Of a DNA stretch of 64,000 nucleotides, positions 45,076 to 53,879 are shown in pieces. The DNA is taken from the NCBI RefSeq assembly GCF_010671925.1, contig NZ_JAAHIH010000006.1:186001-250000 (forward strand), written 5' to 3'. The translations under genes and the position numbers were made by a program. This stretch comes from Moorena sp. SIOASIH. Its GTDB lineage: Bacteria > Cyanobacteriota > Cyanobacteriia > Cyanobacteriales > Coleofasciculaceae. The notes below the pieces were generated by a model, which saw only the letters and a list, made by a program, of their open reading frames with translations, made no database searches and was not told where the DNA came from. Numbering within the stretch: position 1 is the stretch's first letter; the number at the start of each line of letters is the position of its first letter.

Positions 45076-47108
45076 CTTAACTGTGGCACCTGCCAGATTT
45101 TGATTATCTTTTTACCACCACTAGTAGCAATTGTCTGGCAATCAGGACTAATCGCAAAATATTCAATTGGATTTGGAAAACCCTTTATGGTATAGATTAG
45201 TTTTTCATTAGCAAAATCCCACACTTTTATCGTTTTATCTGCACTTCCACTGAACAACTTCTTACACTTAGCACCGATAGCTAGTTCTTCCACATAATTG
45301 GTATGATCATTTAGACTGTTGACTTCTTCCCCAGTATCTAGATTCCAGACTTTGATAGTATTGTCAGCACTAGCACTAAACAATCGTTGTCCATCCGGAC
45401 TTATAGCTATAGAATTAACAAAGCTCTTATGACCTTCGAGAGTCCGGATCTCTTTCCCAGTGTTGATATCCCAAATTTTAATCGTCTTATCGGCACTAGC
45501 ACTAAATAGTTCTTGCTCATTCTGACTAATTAATAAAAAGTTAATTGAACTTTTATGACCTTGGATAGTGCGGATTTCTTGTCCCGTTTTGATATCCCAA
45601 ATCTTAATCGTCTTGTCGGCACTAGCACTAAATAATTGTTGTCCATCCGGACTAAACGCTAAATGATTAATATAACTTTTATGACCTTGGAGAGTGTGGA
45701 TTTCTTCTCCCGTTTTGATATCCCAAATTTTAATGGTCTTATCGGCACTAGCACTAAATAATTGTTGTCCATCCGGGCTAATAGCTAGATAATTAACAAA
45801 GCTATTATGACCTTCGAGAGTGTGGATTGCTTCTACCGTGTTAATATTCCAAATTTTAATCGTTTTATCGGCACTAGCACTAACTAATAATTCGCCATCT
45901 TGACTAATGACTAGATAATTAACCCAACTTGAATGAGCAGTAAAGGTCTTAGTGTTAACTACAGATATTTCTTGAGATTTTCTCAGGGAAGGATTGTAGG
46001 CTTGATACAATAGCCAACCACCAGAACCAAATAAGCCAACCACCAGAGCCAATATCCCTCCTAACCACCCTCTTTTTATTCTTGGAGGTGTTACAACTTC
46101 CGTTTCTATAGAAATATTGGGTTGAGATTTAGTTTGAAATCTTTGGTTGGTTGTACTCGCTTCTATATTAGTCTTAGCCTCTGAAATACTAATCAAAGAA
46201 TAAATATTAGCTAGATCATTTAAAATTTGCTGAGTCTTCTGAGGTCGAGCTGCTGCCGTTGGTGCCATCAAACTATCAATAAAGTCTGCTAGCTGCTCAG
46301 AGATTTGAGGAGCATGCTCACGCCAATGAAATTGATCATTTAACGGATCATAAACACTCTGATCGGTGACTGATTTGCCAGTCAGTAAATAAACAAAGGT
46401 TCGCCCCAGAGCATAAAAATCGGACTGTGGGACTGCATAGCCTTTTTCTTGCTCTGGGGGAGTATAGCCATGGGAACTAATCTTGGTAACACTGCCTCCA
46501 CCACCAATTTCCGCTAGGTAGGTATAGGTCAACTCTCTAGCGGTGCCAAAGTCAATCAATACCAGTTGCCCATTGGCACGGAGCATGATGTTTTCTGGCT
46601 TGATATCGCGATGGAAATAGTTTTCTTGGTGAACAAGATGTAAAATCTCTACTATCTGCTTTAACCATTTAAGGGCTTGCGGTTCTAGAATTTGGTGATT
46701 GCCTTGTTGCCTCATCCACTGCTTCAAGTTAAGTCCATCAATTTTCTCCATGATGATGCAATGCAGGGGCTCCTTACTATGTCTAGGAAAAAACTGAAAG
46801 TACCCCTCTGGATCGATTTGAGGGATACCGGGATGAGTCAGCTTGCTCAATACAGCTGCCTCTTGGCGAAATAGTTCAATAATTCTCGATTTCGAGTTGT
46901 GCTCTGGCTTAAGCACTTTTAAAATTTTTGGTACTGCTCCGTTGTAAGCTTCGTAAACCTTACCAAAGCCACTTTGGTCACTTAACAGGCGCATCACCCG
47001 ATAGCGACCTTGTAATAACAAATCTGAGCCACAATGGCGACAAACCAGATTCGTCATGTTCCCTGGGTCATCTGGCTGAAGGCACAGGGGATTGATACAG
47101 TAGCTCAT
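45069..47108 (-). CDS. Serine/threonine protein kinase with WD40 repeats
   Basis: The 679-residue protein combines a zinc-ribbon-like start (CINPLCLQ...CRHCG, four Cys), a Hanks-type kinase domain (about 35-290: glycine loop SDQSGFGKVY, catalytic HRDIKPENIML, DFGTARE in place of DFG plus APE region GYTPPEQ), a single membrane span at about 346-366 and seven WD40 repeats (about 388-675, SASADKTIKIWDI units), enough for one seven-bladed propeller. This layout is typical of cyanobacterial sensory kinases with the propeller outside the membrane. The final residues (QLSN) end at a TAG provided by a MITE-like element, so the original C-terminus may have been slightly longer. Confidence 0.93.
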   Translation of the reverse strand: MSYCINPLCLQPDDPGNMTNLVCRHCGSDLLLQGRYRVMRLLSDQSGFGKVYEAYNGAVPKILKVLKPEHNSKSRIIELFRQEAAVLSKLTHPGIPQIDPEGYFQFFPRHSKEPLHCIIMEKIDGLNLKQWMRQQGNHQILEPQALKWLKQIVEILHLVHQENYFHRDIKPENIMLRANGQLVLIDFGTARELTYTYLAEIGGGGSVTKISSHGYTPPEQEKGYAVPQSDFYALGRTFVYLLTGKSVTDQSVYDPLNDQFHWREHAPQISEQLADFIDSLMAPTAAARPQKTQQILNDLANIYSLISISEAKTNIEASTTNQRFQTKSQPNISIETEVVTPPRIKRGWLGGILALVVGLFGSGGWLLYQAYNPSLRKSQEISVVNTKTFTAHSSWVNYLVISQDGELLVSASADKTIKIWNINTVEAIHTLEGHNSFVNYLAISPDGQQLFSASADKTIKIWDIKTGEEIHTLQGHKSYINHLAFSPDGQQLFSASADKTIKIWDIKTGQEIRTIQGHKSSINFLLISQNEQELFSASADKTIKIWDINTGKEIRTLEGHKSFVNSIAISPDGQRLFSASADNTIKVWNLDTGEEVNSLNDHTNYVEELAIGAKCKKLFSGSADKTIKVWDFANEKLIYTIKGFPNPIEYFAISPDCQTIATSGGKKIIKIWQVPQLSN

Positions 47109-47312
47109 GCCTAGCTACAAAGAGATAGTGGTCTTATCCCAATATTAGGATGGGGGTCTTGAATTAATCTACTCAAAGCAATATTTTCCAAATTACGCCC
47201 CTAGTAGCTCAACAGCAGGATTAAACAGATCAAAATATAGGTTTTTATAGAGTCAGCTAGCAAGCAAAACTACCCACATTCATGGGGGAGATGTAGCCAG
47301 CGGTAGGAGCTT

Positions 47313-47717
47313 TTAAGCTCCGTGATGCTCTCTGTGATTCTCAATATAACGCCTAACTGTTTCAGAGCTGACGTTACCGGCAGTACTGACAAAATAACTT
47401 CGAGTCCAAAGGGAAGGGAGTCTAAGCAGGATTGGAAACTCTTGTCTGAGATATCTTGATGACCTTCCCTTAACTCGATGTACTACGTCTTTGGCAGATA
47501 GGCAAGGGTAGGCATTAACAAACAGATGAACGTGGTCAGGCTGGATTTCAAGGCTGATTAACTTGCAGTCGAGGTCTACCAAAACTTCCCAGATGATTTC
47601 CCTTAACCGCTTCTCAATGTTGTCCACAAGTACCTTCTTTCGTCGCTTGGTAATCCAAACGATGTGGTAGTTAACCAGACTCACTGAATGTCTGTCATGC
47701 CTGTATTGTTGACCCAT
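47313..47717 (-). CDS. tnpA: IS200/IS605 Y1 transposase TnpA
   Basis: This is the 134-residue HUH single-strand transposase. The metal-binding HUH motif is HVHLFV (about residues 62-67, in QPDHVHLFVN) and the catalytic Tyr is in the helix ETVRRYIENH near the C-terminus. The N-terminal YHIVWITKRRKKVL is classic for the family. Length is normal and no frameshift is seen, so the element may be active. It is divergent from tnpB. Confidence 0.95.
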   Translation of the reverse strand: MGQQYRHDRHSVSLVNYHIVWITKRRKKVLVDNIEKRLREIIWEVLVDLDCKLISLEIQPDHVHLFVNAYPCLSAKDVVHRVKGRSSRYLRQEFPILLRLPSLWTRSYFVSTAGNVSSETVRRYIENHREHHGA

Positions 47718-47758
47718 TAATCGGCTAGAGTGTAGATATAAATATTATATCAACATAA

Positions 47759-49021
47759 ATGTTAGGTTGTCAGCAAAATCTAATCAACAACCCAGAAGTG
47801 TTGCCAGTTCTAGAGTTCATCTGCTCCGAGTCCAACAAATTAACCAACTGCGGCATCTATCATGCTAGACAGTTGTTTTTCAAGACCAAGCGCTTCATCA
47901 ATAAGTTTGAACTGAACTATGAGATGAAAACAACCAAGAACCCGCACTACCAGTTCATGCACTCCCAGGCAGCACAGCAAGCCCTGATCAGTGTCGCTGA
48001 ATCCTTCCGGTCATTCGTCGGATTGCTCAAGGCGTACACAGAGAAGAAAATTGATAAACCCCCACAGTTGCCTAAGTACCGAACCAAAGGTGGGCTGGAA
48101 GTTGTCAGCTATCCTAAGCAAGCACTGAAACTGACTGACCAAGGAATCAGGATTCCTCTAGGAAAGCGAGTTAAAGCCTGTTTCGGAATGCAGTATTTCT
48201 ATCTGCCAATGCCAGCCAACTTAGAATTCAAGAAAATCAGAGAACTCCGGATATTACCCAGGAACGGATGCTACTATGCAGAGTTCGTCTACAACACAGA
48301 AGAAATTCAGGCAGATGTTGATGTTGATAACTGTTTAGGGATTGACGCGGGTGTAGACAACTGGTTAACCTGTGTCTCGAATCTGGGTGATAGTTTCATC
48401 ATCAATGGTCGAAAGTTGAAATCTCAGAATCGTTGGTACAACAAAGAAGTAGCTCGGTTAAAGACTGGTCAACCGCAAGATTTCTGGAGTTCCCGGTTAG
48501 CTGCTATCACTGAGAAGCGGAACCGACAGATGAGAGATTCCAGGAACAAGACCGCAAGACTATTGCTGAACTATTGCCTAGAACATCGTATCGGCAGAGT
48601 GGTTTGGGGTCACAACAAACAGCAGAAGCAAAAATGTAACATCGGGGACAAGAACACTCAGAATTTTGTTGAGATTCCAACAGCCAGACTTAAAGACAGG
48701 TTTCAGCAACTCTGCGAACAACACGGCATTGAGTTTGTAGAAACTGAAGAATCCTACACTAGCAAAGCTAGTTTCCTAGATGGTGATGAATTGCCTGTAT
48801 TCGGTGACAAGCCGGAAGGGTGGAAACCGTCTGGGAGACGAGTTAAGCGAGGTCTGTACAAGACATCTCAGGGCTGGCTAGTTAACAGTGACGCTAACGG
48901 AGCCGCAAACATAATCACAAAGGTAGCCACAAGGTTAGGCATCGACCTAACTAGAGTGGGTAGGGCTGTTTTGACTCAGCCGAGACGAATACAACTGTAT
49001 GCTTCCACAACCTCAGTATAA
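47759..49021 (+). CDS. tnpB: IS605-type TnpB (RNA-guided nuclease family), relocated RuvC-II Glu
   Basis: The 420-residue protein belongs to the TnpB family, guided by a right-end RNA. RuvC-I Asp196 is in GIDAGVDNW and RuvC-III Asp378 is in NSDANGAANI. At the usual RuvC-II position the motif reads VVWGHN, with Gly284 instead of Glu; the acidic residues nearest this region are in EFVETEES (Glu328, Glu330, Glu331). The four-Cys zinc finger normally found between RuvC-II and III is absent. Such rearranged active sites have been described in part of the TnpB family, to my memory. The sequence around the 3' end and right hairpin (about 48900-49065) probably encodes the guide RNA scaffold. It is intact and next to an intact tnpA. 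Confidence 0.9.
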   Translation: MLGCQQNLINNPEVLPVLEFICSESNKLTNCGIYHARQLFFKTKRFINKFELNYEMKTTKNPHYQFMHSQAAQQALISVAESFRSFVGLLKAYTEKKIDKPPQLPKYRTKGGLEVVSYPKQALKLTDQGIRIPLGKRVKACFGMQYFYLPMPANLEFKKIRELRILPRNGCYYAEFVYNTEEIQADVDVDNCLGIDAGVDNWLTCVSNLGDSFIINGRKLKSQNRWYNKEVARLKTGQPQDFWSSRLAAITEKRNRQMRDSRNKTARLLLNYCLEHRIGRVVWGHNKQQKQKCNIGDKNTQNFVEIPTARLKDRFQQLCEQHGIEFVETEESYTSKASFLDGDELPVFGDKPEGWKPSGRRVKRGLYKTSQGWLVNSDANGAANIITKVATRLGIDLTRVGRAVLTQPRRIQLYASTTSV

Positions 49022-49065
49022 AGGTCTGAAGAATCCCCCATCTTTCAAGTGGGGGAGAAGTCAAA
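48900..49065 (+). ncRNA. Likely omega-RNA region of the tnpB element
   Basis: In this family the guide RNA scaffold overlaps the tnpB 3' end and finishes at the element's right end, with the guide taken from flanking DNA. Here the 3' coding end is followed by hairpin CCCCCA/TGGGGG (49035-49055). This is positional inference; neither start nor processing can be seen. Confidence 0.35.
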
Positions 49066-49322
49066 TGCTAGTACAAACTTGCGGTCATGGAATGCAATTG
49101 TTGCCTAGTTTTGCCTAAGTCCTGCTCCAGTTACTTAGGGATTAAATTCGTTATTTATAGTCAAATAACTAAAAATAGCTAGAAACCGTCAATAATCAAC
49201 ATACTTCCCCCAAAGAATACAAAATGGTATCAATGTCCCCTCAAGGAGGTGGCAATCTACACTAAAGCTGGTAAATTGTAAAGAAGTATGTCAAAAAGCC
49301 CAGCCCAGCCCAGAACTAATCT

Positions 49323-50162
49323 ATGAACTGTGTTGCTGCCCCAGACAGGCAATTATCGCGATTTTACCTGCCTCAAAATACAGTCCCCTACTTGCAACAA
49401 CTGACCGTATTCTGTGATTTTGACGGTCCCATTGTTGATGTTTCCAATCGCTACTACACCACGTACCACCTAGCACTAACCGATACTCAAGGGTTTTACC
49501 AAGCTAAAGGTATAACCTTACCGATCCAGACCATGAGTAAACAGCAGTTCTGGCAAATGAAGCAAGAACGCATCCCTGACGAGGAAATTGCTATGCGCTC
49601 AGGGTTACGAGGGGAGCAAATCGATTTCTTCTTGGGGCGTGTGATCAAGATTGTGAATCAATCTGCCTTATTGAACAAAGATCAGCTGCAACCAAACGTA
49701 AACTGGGCATTAGCTCTGCTGCATTCTTATGGCATCCGACTCGTTCTGGTGACATTGCGTTGCACATCCCAGGTCAAACAGATATTGATAAATTACGGTT
49801 TAACTCGTCTTTTTAGCGGCATTTATGGGACAAGAGAAAACCACCATGCTTATCAAAACTATGCTCAGGTCAAACAGGAACTTCTCCAAGAAGCCCTGTC
49901 TGAGCATAGTACTTCATCCTACACCGAACAATCTCCGCTGGCTGAACCATCAGTATCTGCTTGGATGATTGGTGATACAGAAGCCGATATTCTCGCAGGA
50001 CAAGCCCTCTCAATTCCCACCATAGCTCTTACCTGTGGCATTCGTTCTGAATCATATCTCAAGCGGTTTGAACCCACTCATATCTGTAGCGACCTACTTT
50101 GTGCCACCTCTTATCTATTAGAACTCTCTAGAGCTGTTGGCTCTACCGAACTTGCTCTTTAA
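49323..50162 (+). CDS. HAD-superfamily hydrolase
   Basis: The 279-residue protein has the haloacid dehalogenase fold. Motif I is VFCDFDGPIVD (nucleophile Asp, acid/base Asp, about residues 30-40), motif II is LVLVTLRC (Thr), the motif III Lys lies around YAQVKQELL, and motif IV is MIGDTEADILAG. A helical cap is inserted between motifs I and II (about 50-130). Such enzymes are phosphatases or phosphoglycolate/phosphomutase relatives; the substrate is not told by sequence. Motif I is near residue 32, so the ATG at 49323 leaves a longer than usual, Gln/Pro-rich leader; a later start is possible but no ATG is better placed. It follows IS605 by 300 bp. Confidence 0.82.
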   Translation: MNCVAAPDRQLSRFYLPQNTVPYLQQLTVFCDFDGPIVDVSNRYYTTYHLALTDTQGFYQAKGITLPIQTMSKQQFWQMKQERIPDEEIAMRSGLRGEQIDFFLGRVIKIVNQSALLNKDQLQPNVNWALALLHSYGIRLVLVTLRCTSQVKQILINYGLTRLFSGIYGTRENHHAYQNYAQVKQELLQEALSEHSTSSYTEQSPLAEPSVSAWMIGDTEADILAGQALSIPTIALTCGIRSESYLKRFEPTHICSDLLCATSYLLELSRAVGSTELAL

Positions 50163-50618
50163 AAGCGATGCAGTGGCCCAACCGGGGTTTCCCGCACTCG
50201 CGCTTTGCATCAAGACACTGTTAGGAAATAATTAGTACAATCCTGATTGAGCGGGAGTTTTAGTTTTTGATATAATCTTTTTTTATAAATCAACCGCCCA
50301 ATCATAATTAGTGAGCAATAAGCGTGGTTTTATGGATACTAGGTGCGGCAGAGCCATAACCTTAAACCTACTAACCTTGGCCAAAAGGCCACGCGATCGC
50401 GTTCAACCTTCAACCTTGGCCAAAAGGCCACGCGATCGCGTTCAATCTGCTAACCTTGGCCAAAAGGCCACGCGATCGCGTTCAACCTTCAACCTCCAAC
50501 CTTCAACCTTCAACCTTCAACCTTGGCCAAAAGGCCACGCGATCGCGTTCAACCTTCAACCTTCAACCTTCAACCTTGGCCAAAAGGCCACGCGATCGCG
50601 TTCAACCTTCATAAAGCA
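50163..50618. repeat. Mosaic repeats: GCGATGCAG palindrome and GGCCAAAAGGCC array
   Basis: Right after the HAD stop (50165-50215) is an imperfect palindrome AAAGCGATGCAG...GCTTTGCATCAAGACA, a relative of the GATGCAGTCGCTCATGGGG family. From 50384 to 50612 at least five copies of CCTTGGCCAAAAGGCCACGC-GATCGCGTTCAA alternate with CAACCTTCAACC tandem repeats. No gene; open frames here are repeat translations. Confidence 0.85.
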
Positions 50619-51164
50619 TTAGGATTGCTCCATTGAATTGCACCACTGCCACCATCGATTGAGTGGATAGTAGACGACTGGTGCCCAAAGACTACTGAGA
50701 ATGGCAGAACAGATGGCAATACGCTGATGGTCTGTCCAGATTTGTGCTAATTGGCGAGAGCCTTGAAAACTATGCTGAATAGCGGTCACTGTTTCCCCAA
50801 CAATCGCCATACCAAAGACAATTAAAGCTACTGAAATAAAATCTTCCTGAATATACCGCTGCTTTTGAATTAGAGCAGTCAAGATCCCCACGATCACAAG
50901 GCTATAGACATGGGTAGGTTCAGGGAATGTCATACCATCTTGCACTAACCCCAATACCAACCCTGCGAATGCTCCTTGAAACACTGTGCGTTTAATGCTC
51001 CAAGCAACAACCCAAATCAACAGCCAGTTGGGAGCAATTCCCAGTAATTCCATTCCCGGTAAACGTGTCAGTAATAAGATTGAGCAGAGGATAACTGAAG
51101 TAACTGTCACTGCCCAATTGATTGTTCGACGAACCCAAATAGAAAACTGAGACGTGTTGGTCAT
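50619..51164 (-). CDS. mreD: Rod shape-determining protein MreD
   Basis: This inner-membrane protein belongs to the elongasome, which organises lateral peptidoglycan synthesis. The 181-residue product has five to six hydrophobic segments and the family-typical central stretch LLIWVVAWSIKRTVFQGAFAG then GLVLGLVQDGM. Assignment rests on this pattern and on being the third gene of the mreB-mreC-mreD cluster, 31 bp after mreC. The C-terminus (SMEQS) lies against the GGCCAAAAGGCC repeat array. Confidence 0.9.
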   Translation of the reverse strand: MTNTSQFSIWVRRTINWAVTVTSVILCSILLLTRLPGMELLGIAPNWLLIWVVAWSIKRTVFQGAFAGLVLGLVQDGMTFPEPTHVYSLVIVGILTALIQKQRYIQEDFISVALIVFGMAIVGETVTAIQHSFQGSRQLAQIWTDHQRIAICSAILSSLWAPVVYYPLNRWWQWCNSMEQS

Positions 51165-51195
51165 TGTTGATTAGTCATTGGTGATTATTCATAGG

Positions 51196-51936
51196 TCATG
51201 GGTTATTGGGATGAATAATCACCCACTCCAGATAACTCATCGGGGCTGTCAGCTCAATAATCGCCTCTGGCGCTGGACTTTTGTCAAGAATAACAGACTC
51301 TACACGTCCTATGGGTAAACCAGCTGGGAAAAGCTGGCTGACACTGGAGGTAGCCACAGCATCACCAGGACGGACGTTTGGCACTTTATCAAAAAACTGC
51401 ATTATTGCCCGATTAGTTCCTTGTCCACCCAAAAAACCCATGCTACGGCTACGGCTGATCACGGCACCTACTTTACTAGTGGGGTCACTGATCAGCAAGG
51501 CACGACTGGTGTGGCGTGTCACGCTAACGACTCTACCCACTACACCGCCAGGTGCCATAACAACGAAGCCCTTTTTGATCCCAGCTTCACTCCCTCTTCC
51601 GAGAATGATTTCTTGCCACCAGCTGTCAGCGCTACGTCCCACAACAGGTGCAACAATTCTTAGTTTGTTCTTAGTTTTCTTATAACCTAACAGCTCTTTT
51701 AGCTTCTGGTTTTGGGTTTTGAGTTCCTCTACCTGCTGTTGTAGTTCTAGTGTCCGGGCATTAGAGAGGCTTTCTTCTTTAGCAGGTAGCGATTGAAAAG
51801 GGCGGCTTATCAATTGATAGATTTCAAAAATTGTTGCACCCTGAGTTCTTCTAAGTAACCAAGCAGCAATGAGGGTAAGACTCCCCAGCATAATTGCTAC
51901 TCCATGTCTCCCCCACCAGCGACGCAGCATGTACAT
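51196..51936 (-). CDS. mreC: Rod shape-determining protein MreC
   Basis: This bitopic periplasmic scaffold of the elongasome is 246 residues long. It has an N-terminal membrane segment at about residues 13-29, a coiled coil at about 60-85 (LELQQQVEELKTQNQKLKEL, 20 residues), and the two beta-barrel domains with VVGRSADSWWQEIIL and NRAIMQFFDKVPNVRPGDAVATS blocks (quoted in part) typical of MreC. It lies 124 bp after mreB and 31 bp before mreD, on one transcript in all likelihood. Two overlapping methionines (MYML) at the start leave the precise start open by three residues. Confidence 0.95.
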   Translation of the reverse strand: MYMLRRWWGRHGVAIMLGSLTLIAAWLLRRTQGATIFEIYQLISRPFQSLPAKEESLSNARTLELQQQVEELKTQNQKLKELLGYKKTKNKLRIVAPVVGRSADSWWQEIILGRGSEAGIKKGFVVMAPGGVVGRVVSVTRHTSRALLISDPTSKVGAVISRSRSMGFLGGQGTNRAIMQFFDKVPNVRPGDAVATSSVSQLFPAGLPIGRVESVILDKSPAPEAIIELTAPMSYLEWVIIHPNNP

Positions 51937-52060
51937 AGCCTATCCATAAAATAGTCAGATTTTGGCTAACCAGTAAGTTTTTACACTAGCCACACTCAAT
52001 CTACACTCTTGATATATTGAATAAAAATACTCTTTAAGGTTGATGTTTAATAGCTGACTA

Positions 52061-53104
52061 CTACATATTACGGGAACGCCCACTGAACACCCGCTCTAAC
52101 TGTTTGTAGTTCTCTAATACTCGACCAGTTCCCAAAACAACACAGCTGAGGGGATCAGCGGCCACATGGGTGACAATGCCACTTTCATGACTAATCAGTG
52201 TATCTAATCCTTTCAATAAAGCACCACCACCCGCCAGCATAATACCTCTATCAATAATATCAGCCGCTAGCTCGGGGGGAGTCCGTTCTAGAGTGCGCTT
52301 AACAGCATCAACAATAACAGAAAGGGGTTCTGCCATACTTTCACGAATCTCTGGTCGTTTGATCGTAACAGTTCGTGGCAAGCCAGACAGCAAGTGTAAT
52401 CCTCGCACCTCCATGACCGCTTCATTATCCTCAGGTGTCGGATAGGCTGAGCCAATGCGGATTTTGATGTCTTCTGCTGTCCGTTCCCCAATCACTAGGT
52501 TATGGACTTTTTTCATATACTGAGTAATCGCTTCACTCAGTTCATCTCCCGCCACACGCACTGATTCACTTAGAACTGTTCCCTGCAAACTCAGAACTGC
52601 TACCTCAGTGGTGCCTCCACCGATATCAATAATCATGTTACCTGTTGGTTCTGCTACAGGTAATCCAGCACCAATGGCTGCTGCTACTGGTTCATCAATT
52701 AACCTAACTTCTCTAGCACCAGCCTGTAATGCGGCTTCCATGACGGCTCGTCGCTCCACACCTGTGACACCGCTGGGGATACCAATCACAATCCGAGGTG
52801 AAACTAGGGCTTTACCTTCGTTTACCCGCTGGATGAAGTGCTTCAGCATCAGTTCAGCGGTATCGAAGTCGGCAATCACACCATCCCGTAAAGGACGTAC
52901 GGCAACTACATTACCTGGGGTTCTGCCCAACATCTTTTTTGCTTCTTCGCCTACGGCTAGGGGAACCTTTTCGTCTTGATCAATGGCAACCACAGAAGGT
53001 TCTTGAAGAACAATGCCCTTACCAGATACATAGACTAAGGTGTTAGCTGTACCCAGGTCTATACCCATGTCCCGTGACAGGGAAAAGTGATTCAAAATAC
53101 TCAC
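52061..53104 (-). CDS. mreB: Rod shape-determining protein MreB (bacterial actin)
   Basis: This is the actin-like filament protein that directs cell-wall elongation, 347 residues. Phosphate-1 motif MGIDLGTANTLVY, connect and phosphate-2 region IDIGGGTTEVAVLSL, and adenosine motif GIMLAGGGALLKGLD are all present, in the expected order and spacing. The length is standard. It heads the mreBCD cluster and is divergent from ssb across a 342-bp region. The C-terminus (FSGRSRNM) is slightly basic, fitting membrane association. Confidence 0.98.
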   Translation of the reverse strand: MSILNHFSLSRDMGIDLGTANTLVYVSGKGIVLQEPSVVAIDQDEKVPLAVGEEAKKMLGRTPGNVVAVRPLRDGVIADFDTAELMLKHFIQRVNEGKALVSPRIVIGIPSGVTGVERRAVMEAALQAGAREVRLIDEPVAAAIGAGLPVAEPTGNMIIDIGGGTTEVAVLSLQGTVLSESVRVAGDELSEAITQYMKKVHNLVIGERTAEDIKIRIGSAYPTPEDNEAVMEVRGLHLLSGLPRTVTIKRPEIRESMAEPLSVIVDAVKRTLERTPPELAADIIDRGIMLAGGGALLKGLDTLISHESGIVTHVAADPLSCVVLGTGRVLENYKQLERVFSGRSRNM

Positions 53105-53446
53105 TAGTTTCTACGCCTCACAAAATGCTGTGTACAACCGAAATTGCACCGGAACTGTAACTGAGGTGGATTCTATTATGTTTTTTCCAGTTAGTCTAGT
53201 ACGCTAGTACACTAGGTGATCATGATTCTCCGGATACTATTTGGAAGAAATTTCTGCAAATACACCCAGCTGCAAATACATAACGGTTTCACCGGCTCAA
53301 GTTAAGCTCAAGTTGACTAGAATACTCTGGATGATTGACTTGCTTCGGTCACTTAAAATAAGTCTTAAAATAAGTTAGTAATTGTTATACACCAGCTCAA
53401 TCTGCTATTGTAGAGCCATAATCAGTACAAAAGTACCAATATAACT
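53105..53446. other. Divergent mreB-ssb promoter region
   Basis: This 342-bp spacer holds both promoters. The only specific site recognised is a LexA-box match at 53424-53437. Short direct repeats of CAGCTCAA and AAAATAAGT are also present. No RNA gene is evident. Confidence 0.5.
53424..53437. promoter_or_regulatory. LexA-box match upstream of ssb
   Basis: AGTACAAAAGTACC fits the cyanobacterial LexA consensus RGTACNNNDGTWCB at every position. It ends 9 bp before the ssb start codon, a position where a bound repressor would block transcription or initiation. SOS control of ssb is known in other bacteria. Whether this species uses LexA for SOS is not visible here. Confidence 0.6.
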
Positions 53447-53812
53447 ATGAGTCTCAATGTTGTCCATTTAGTCGGTCATGCAGGTACAGACCCAGATGTT
53501 AAGTATTTTGAGTCTGGCGGTGTATTGTGTAAACTGGCCCTGGCAGTGAGACGACCAACACGCAATAGTGATCAGCCTGACTGGTTTAACTTAGAGCTTT
53601 GGGGTAAGACTGCGGAAGTAGCTGCTAATTATGTGCGTAAAGGTAGCTTAATTGGTGTAAAAGGGTCTTTGAAGATTGAAACTTGGAGCGATCGCACTAC
53701 TGGAGCCGGTCGTTCAAAACCTGTCATCCGAGTAGAGCGCCTTGATTTACTTGGCTCTAAGCGTGATAGTGATCCGAGCGCTGTAAGCAGCTATGATCAC
53801 ACCGAATTTTGA
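53447..53812 (+). CDS. ssb: Single-stranded DNA-binding protein
   Basis: This is an OB-fold protein that coats single-stranded DNA during replication and repair. The 121-residue product starts MSLNVVHLVGHAGTDPDVKY and keeps the SSB core: SGGVLCKLALAVRRPTR, DWFNLELWGKTAEVAANYV, KGSLIGVKGSLKIETW (quoted in parts). It is shorter than E. coli SSB and lacks the acidic DDDIPF-like tip; it ends YDHTEF. Truncated SSBs without the tip are known from cyanobacteria. A LexA-box match lies just upstream, and a long inverted repeat lies 37 bp downstream. Confidence 0.95.
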   Translation: MSLNVVHLVGHAGTDPDVKYFESGGVLCKLALAVRRPTRNSDQPDWFNLELWGKTAEVAANYVRKGSLIGVKGSLKIETWSDRTTGAGRSKPVIRVERLDLLGSKRDSDPSAVSSYDHTEF

Positions 53813-53849
53813 ATAGTTTTGATTTACACTCACACCTCTTAACTAGTCT

Positions 53850-53879
53850 AGCTATTAGCTTCCCAGGAAGCTAATAGCT
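53850..53879. terminator. Long inverted repeat after ssb (possible terminator)
   Basis: AGCTATTAGCTTCC (53850-53863) pairs perfectly with 53866-53879. The 14-bp arms are separated by only two bases, so in RNA the stem would be about 13 bp with a 4-nt loop. No T-run follows, so it may act as an RNA-stabilising or rho-independent-like structure rather than a classic terminator. Confidence 0.5.

Larger units (their letters stand above)
47265..49065. mobile_element. Complete IS200/IS605-family insertion sequence
   Basis: About 1.8 kb with divergent tnpA (minus) and tnpB (plus), 41 bp apart. The left side has CCCA...TGGGGG-type sequence near 47273-47288 and a GGAGCTT/AAGCTCC palindrome (47306-47321) overlapping the tnpA stop. 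The right side has a 6-bp stem CCCCCA/TGGGGG hairpin (49035-49055) after tnpB. These subterminal hairpins are what single-strand Y1 transposases recognise. Exact cleavage sites cannot be fixed by eye. Confidence 0.85.

Noticed and set aside
47306..47321. GGAGCTT/AAGCTCC palindrome as an independent terminator
   Set aside because: It overlaps the tnpA stop codon and belongs to the IS200/IS605 left region; a terminator role cannot be separated from its place in the element.
50311..50622. Plus-strand open frame rich in LAKRPRDRVQ
   Set aside because: Translated GGCCAAAAGGCC repeat array; ends inside mreD on the other strand.
51281..51685. 134-codon open frame opposite mreC
   Set aside because: mreC is unambiguous on the minus strand; the antisense frame has no family resemblance and arises from codon bias.
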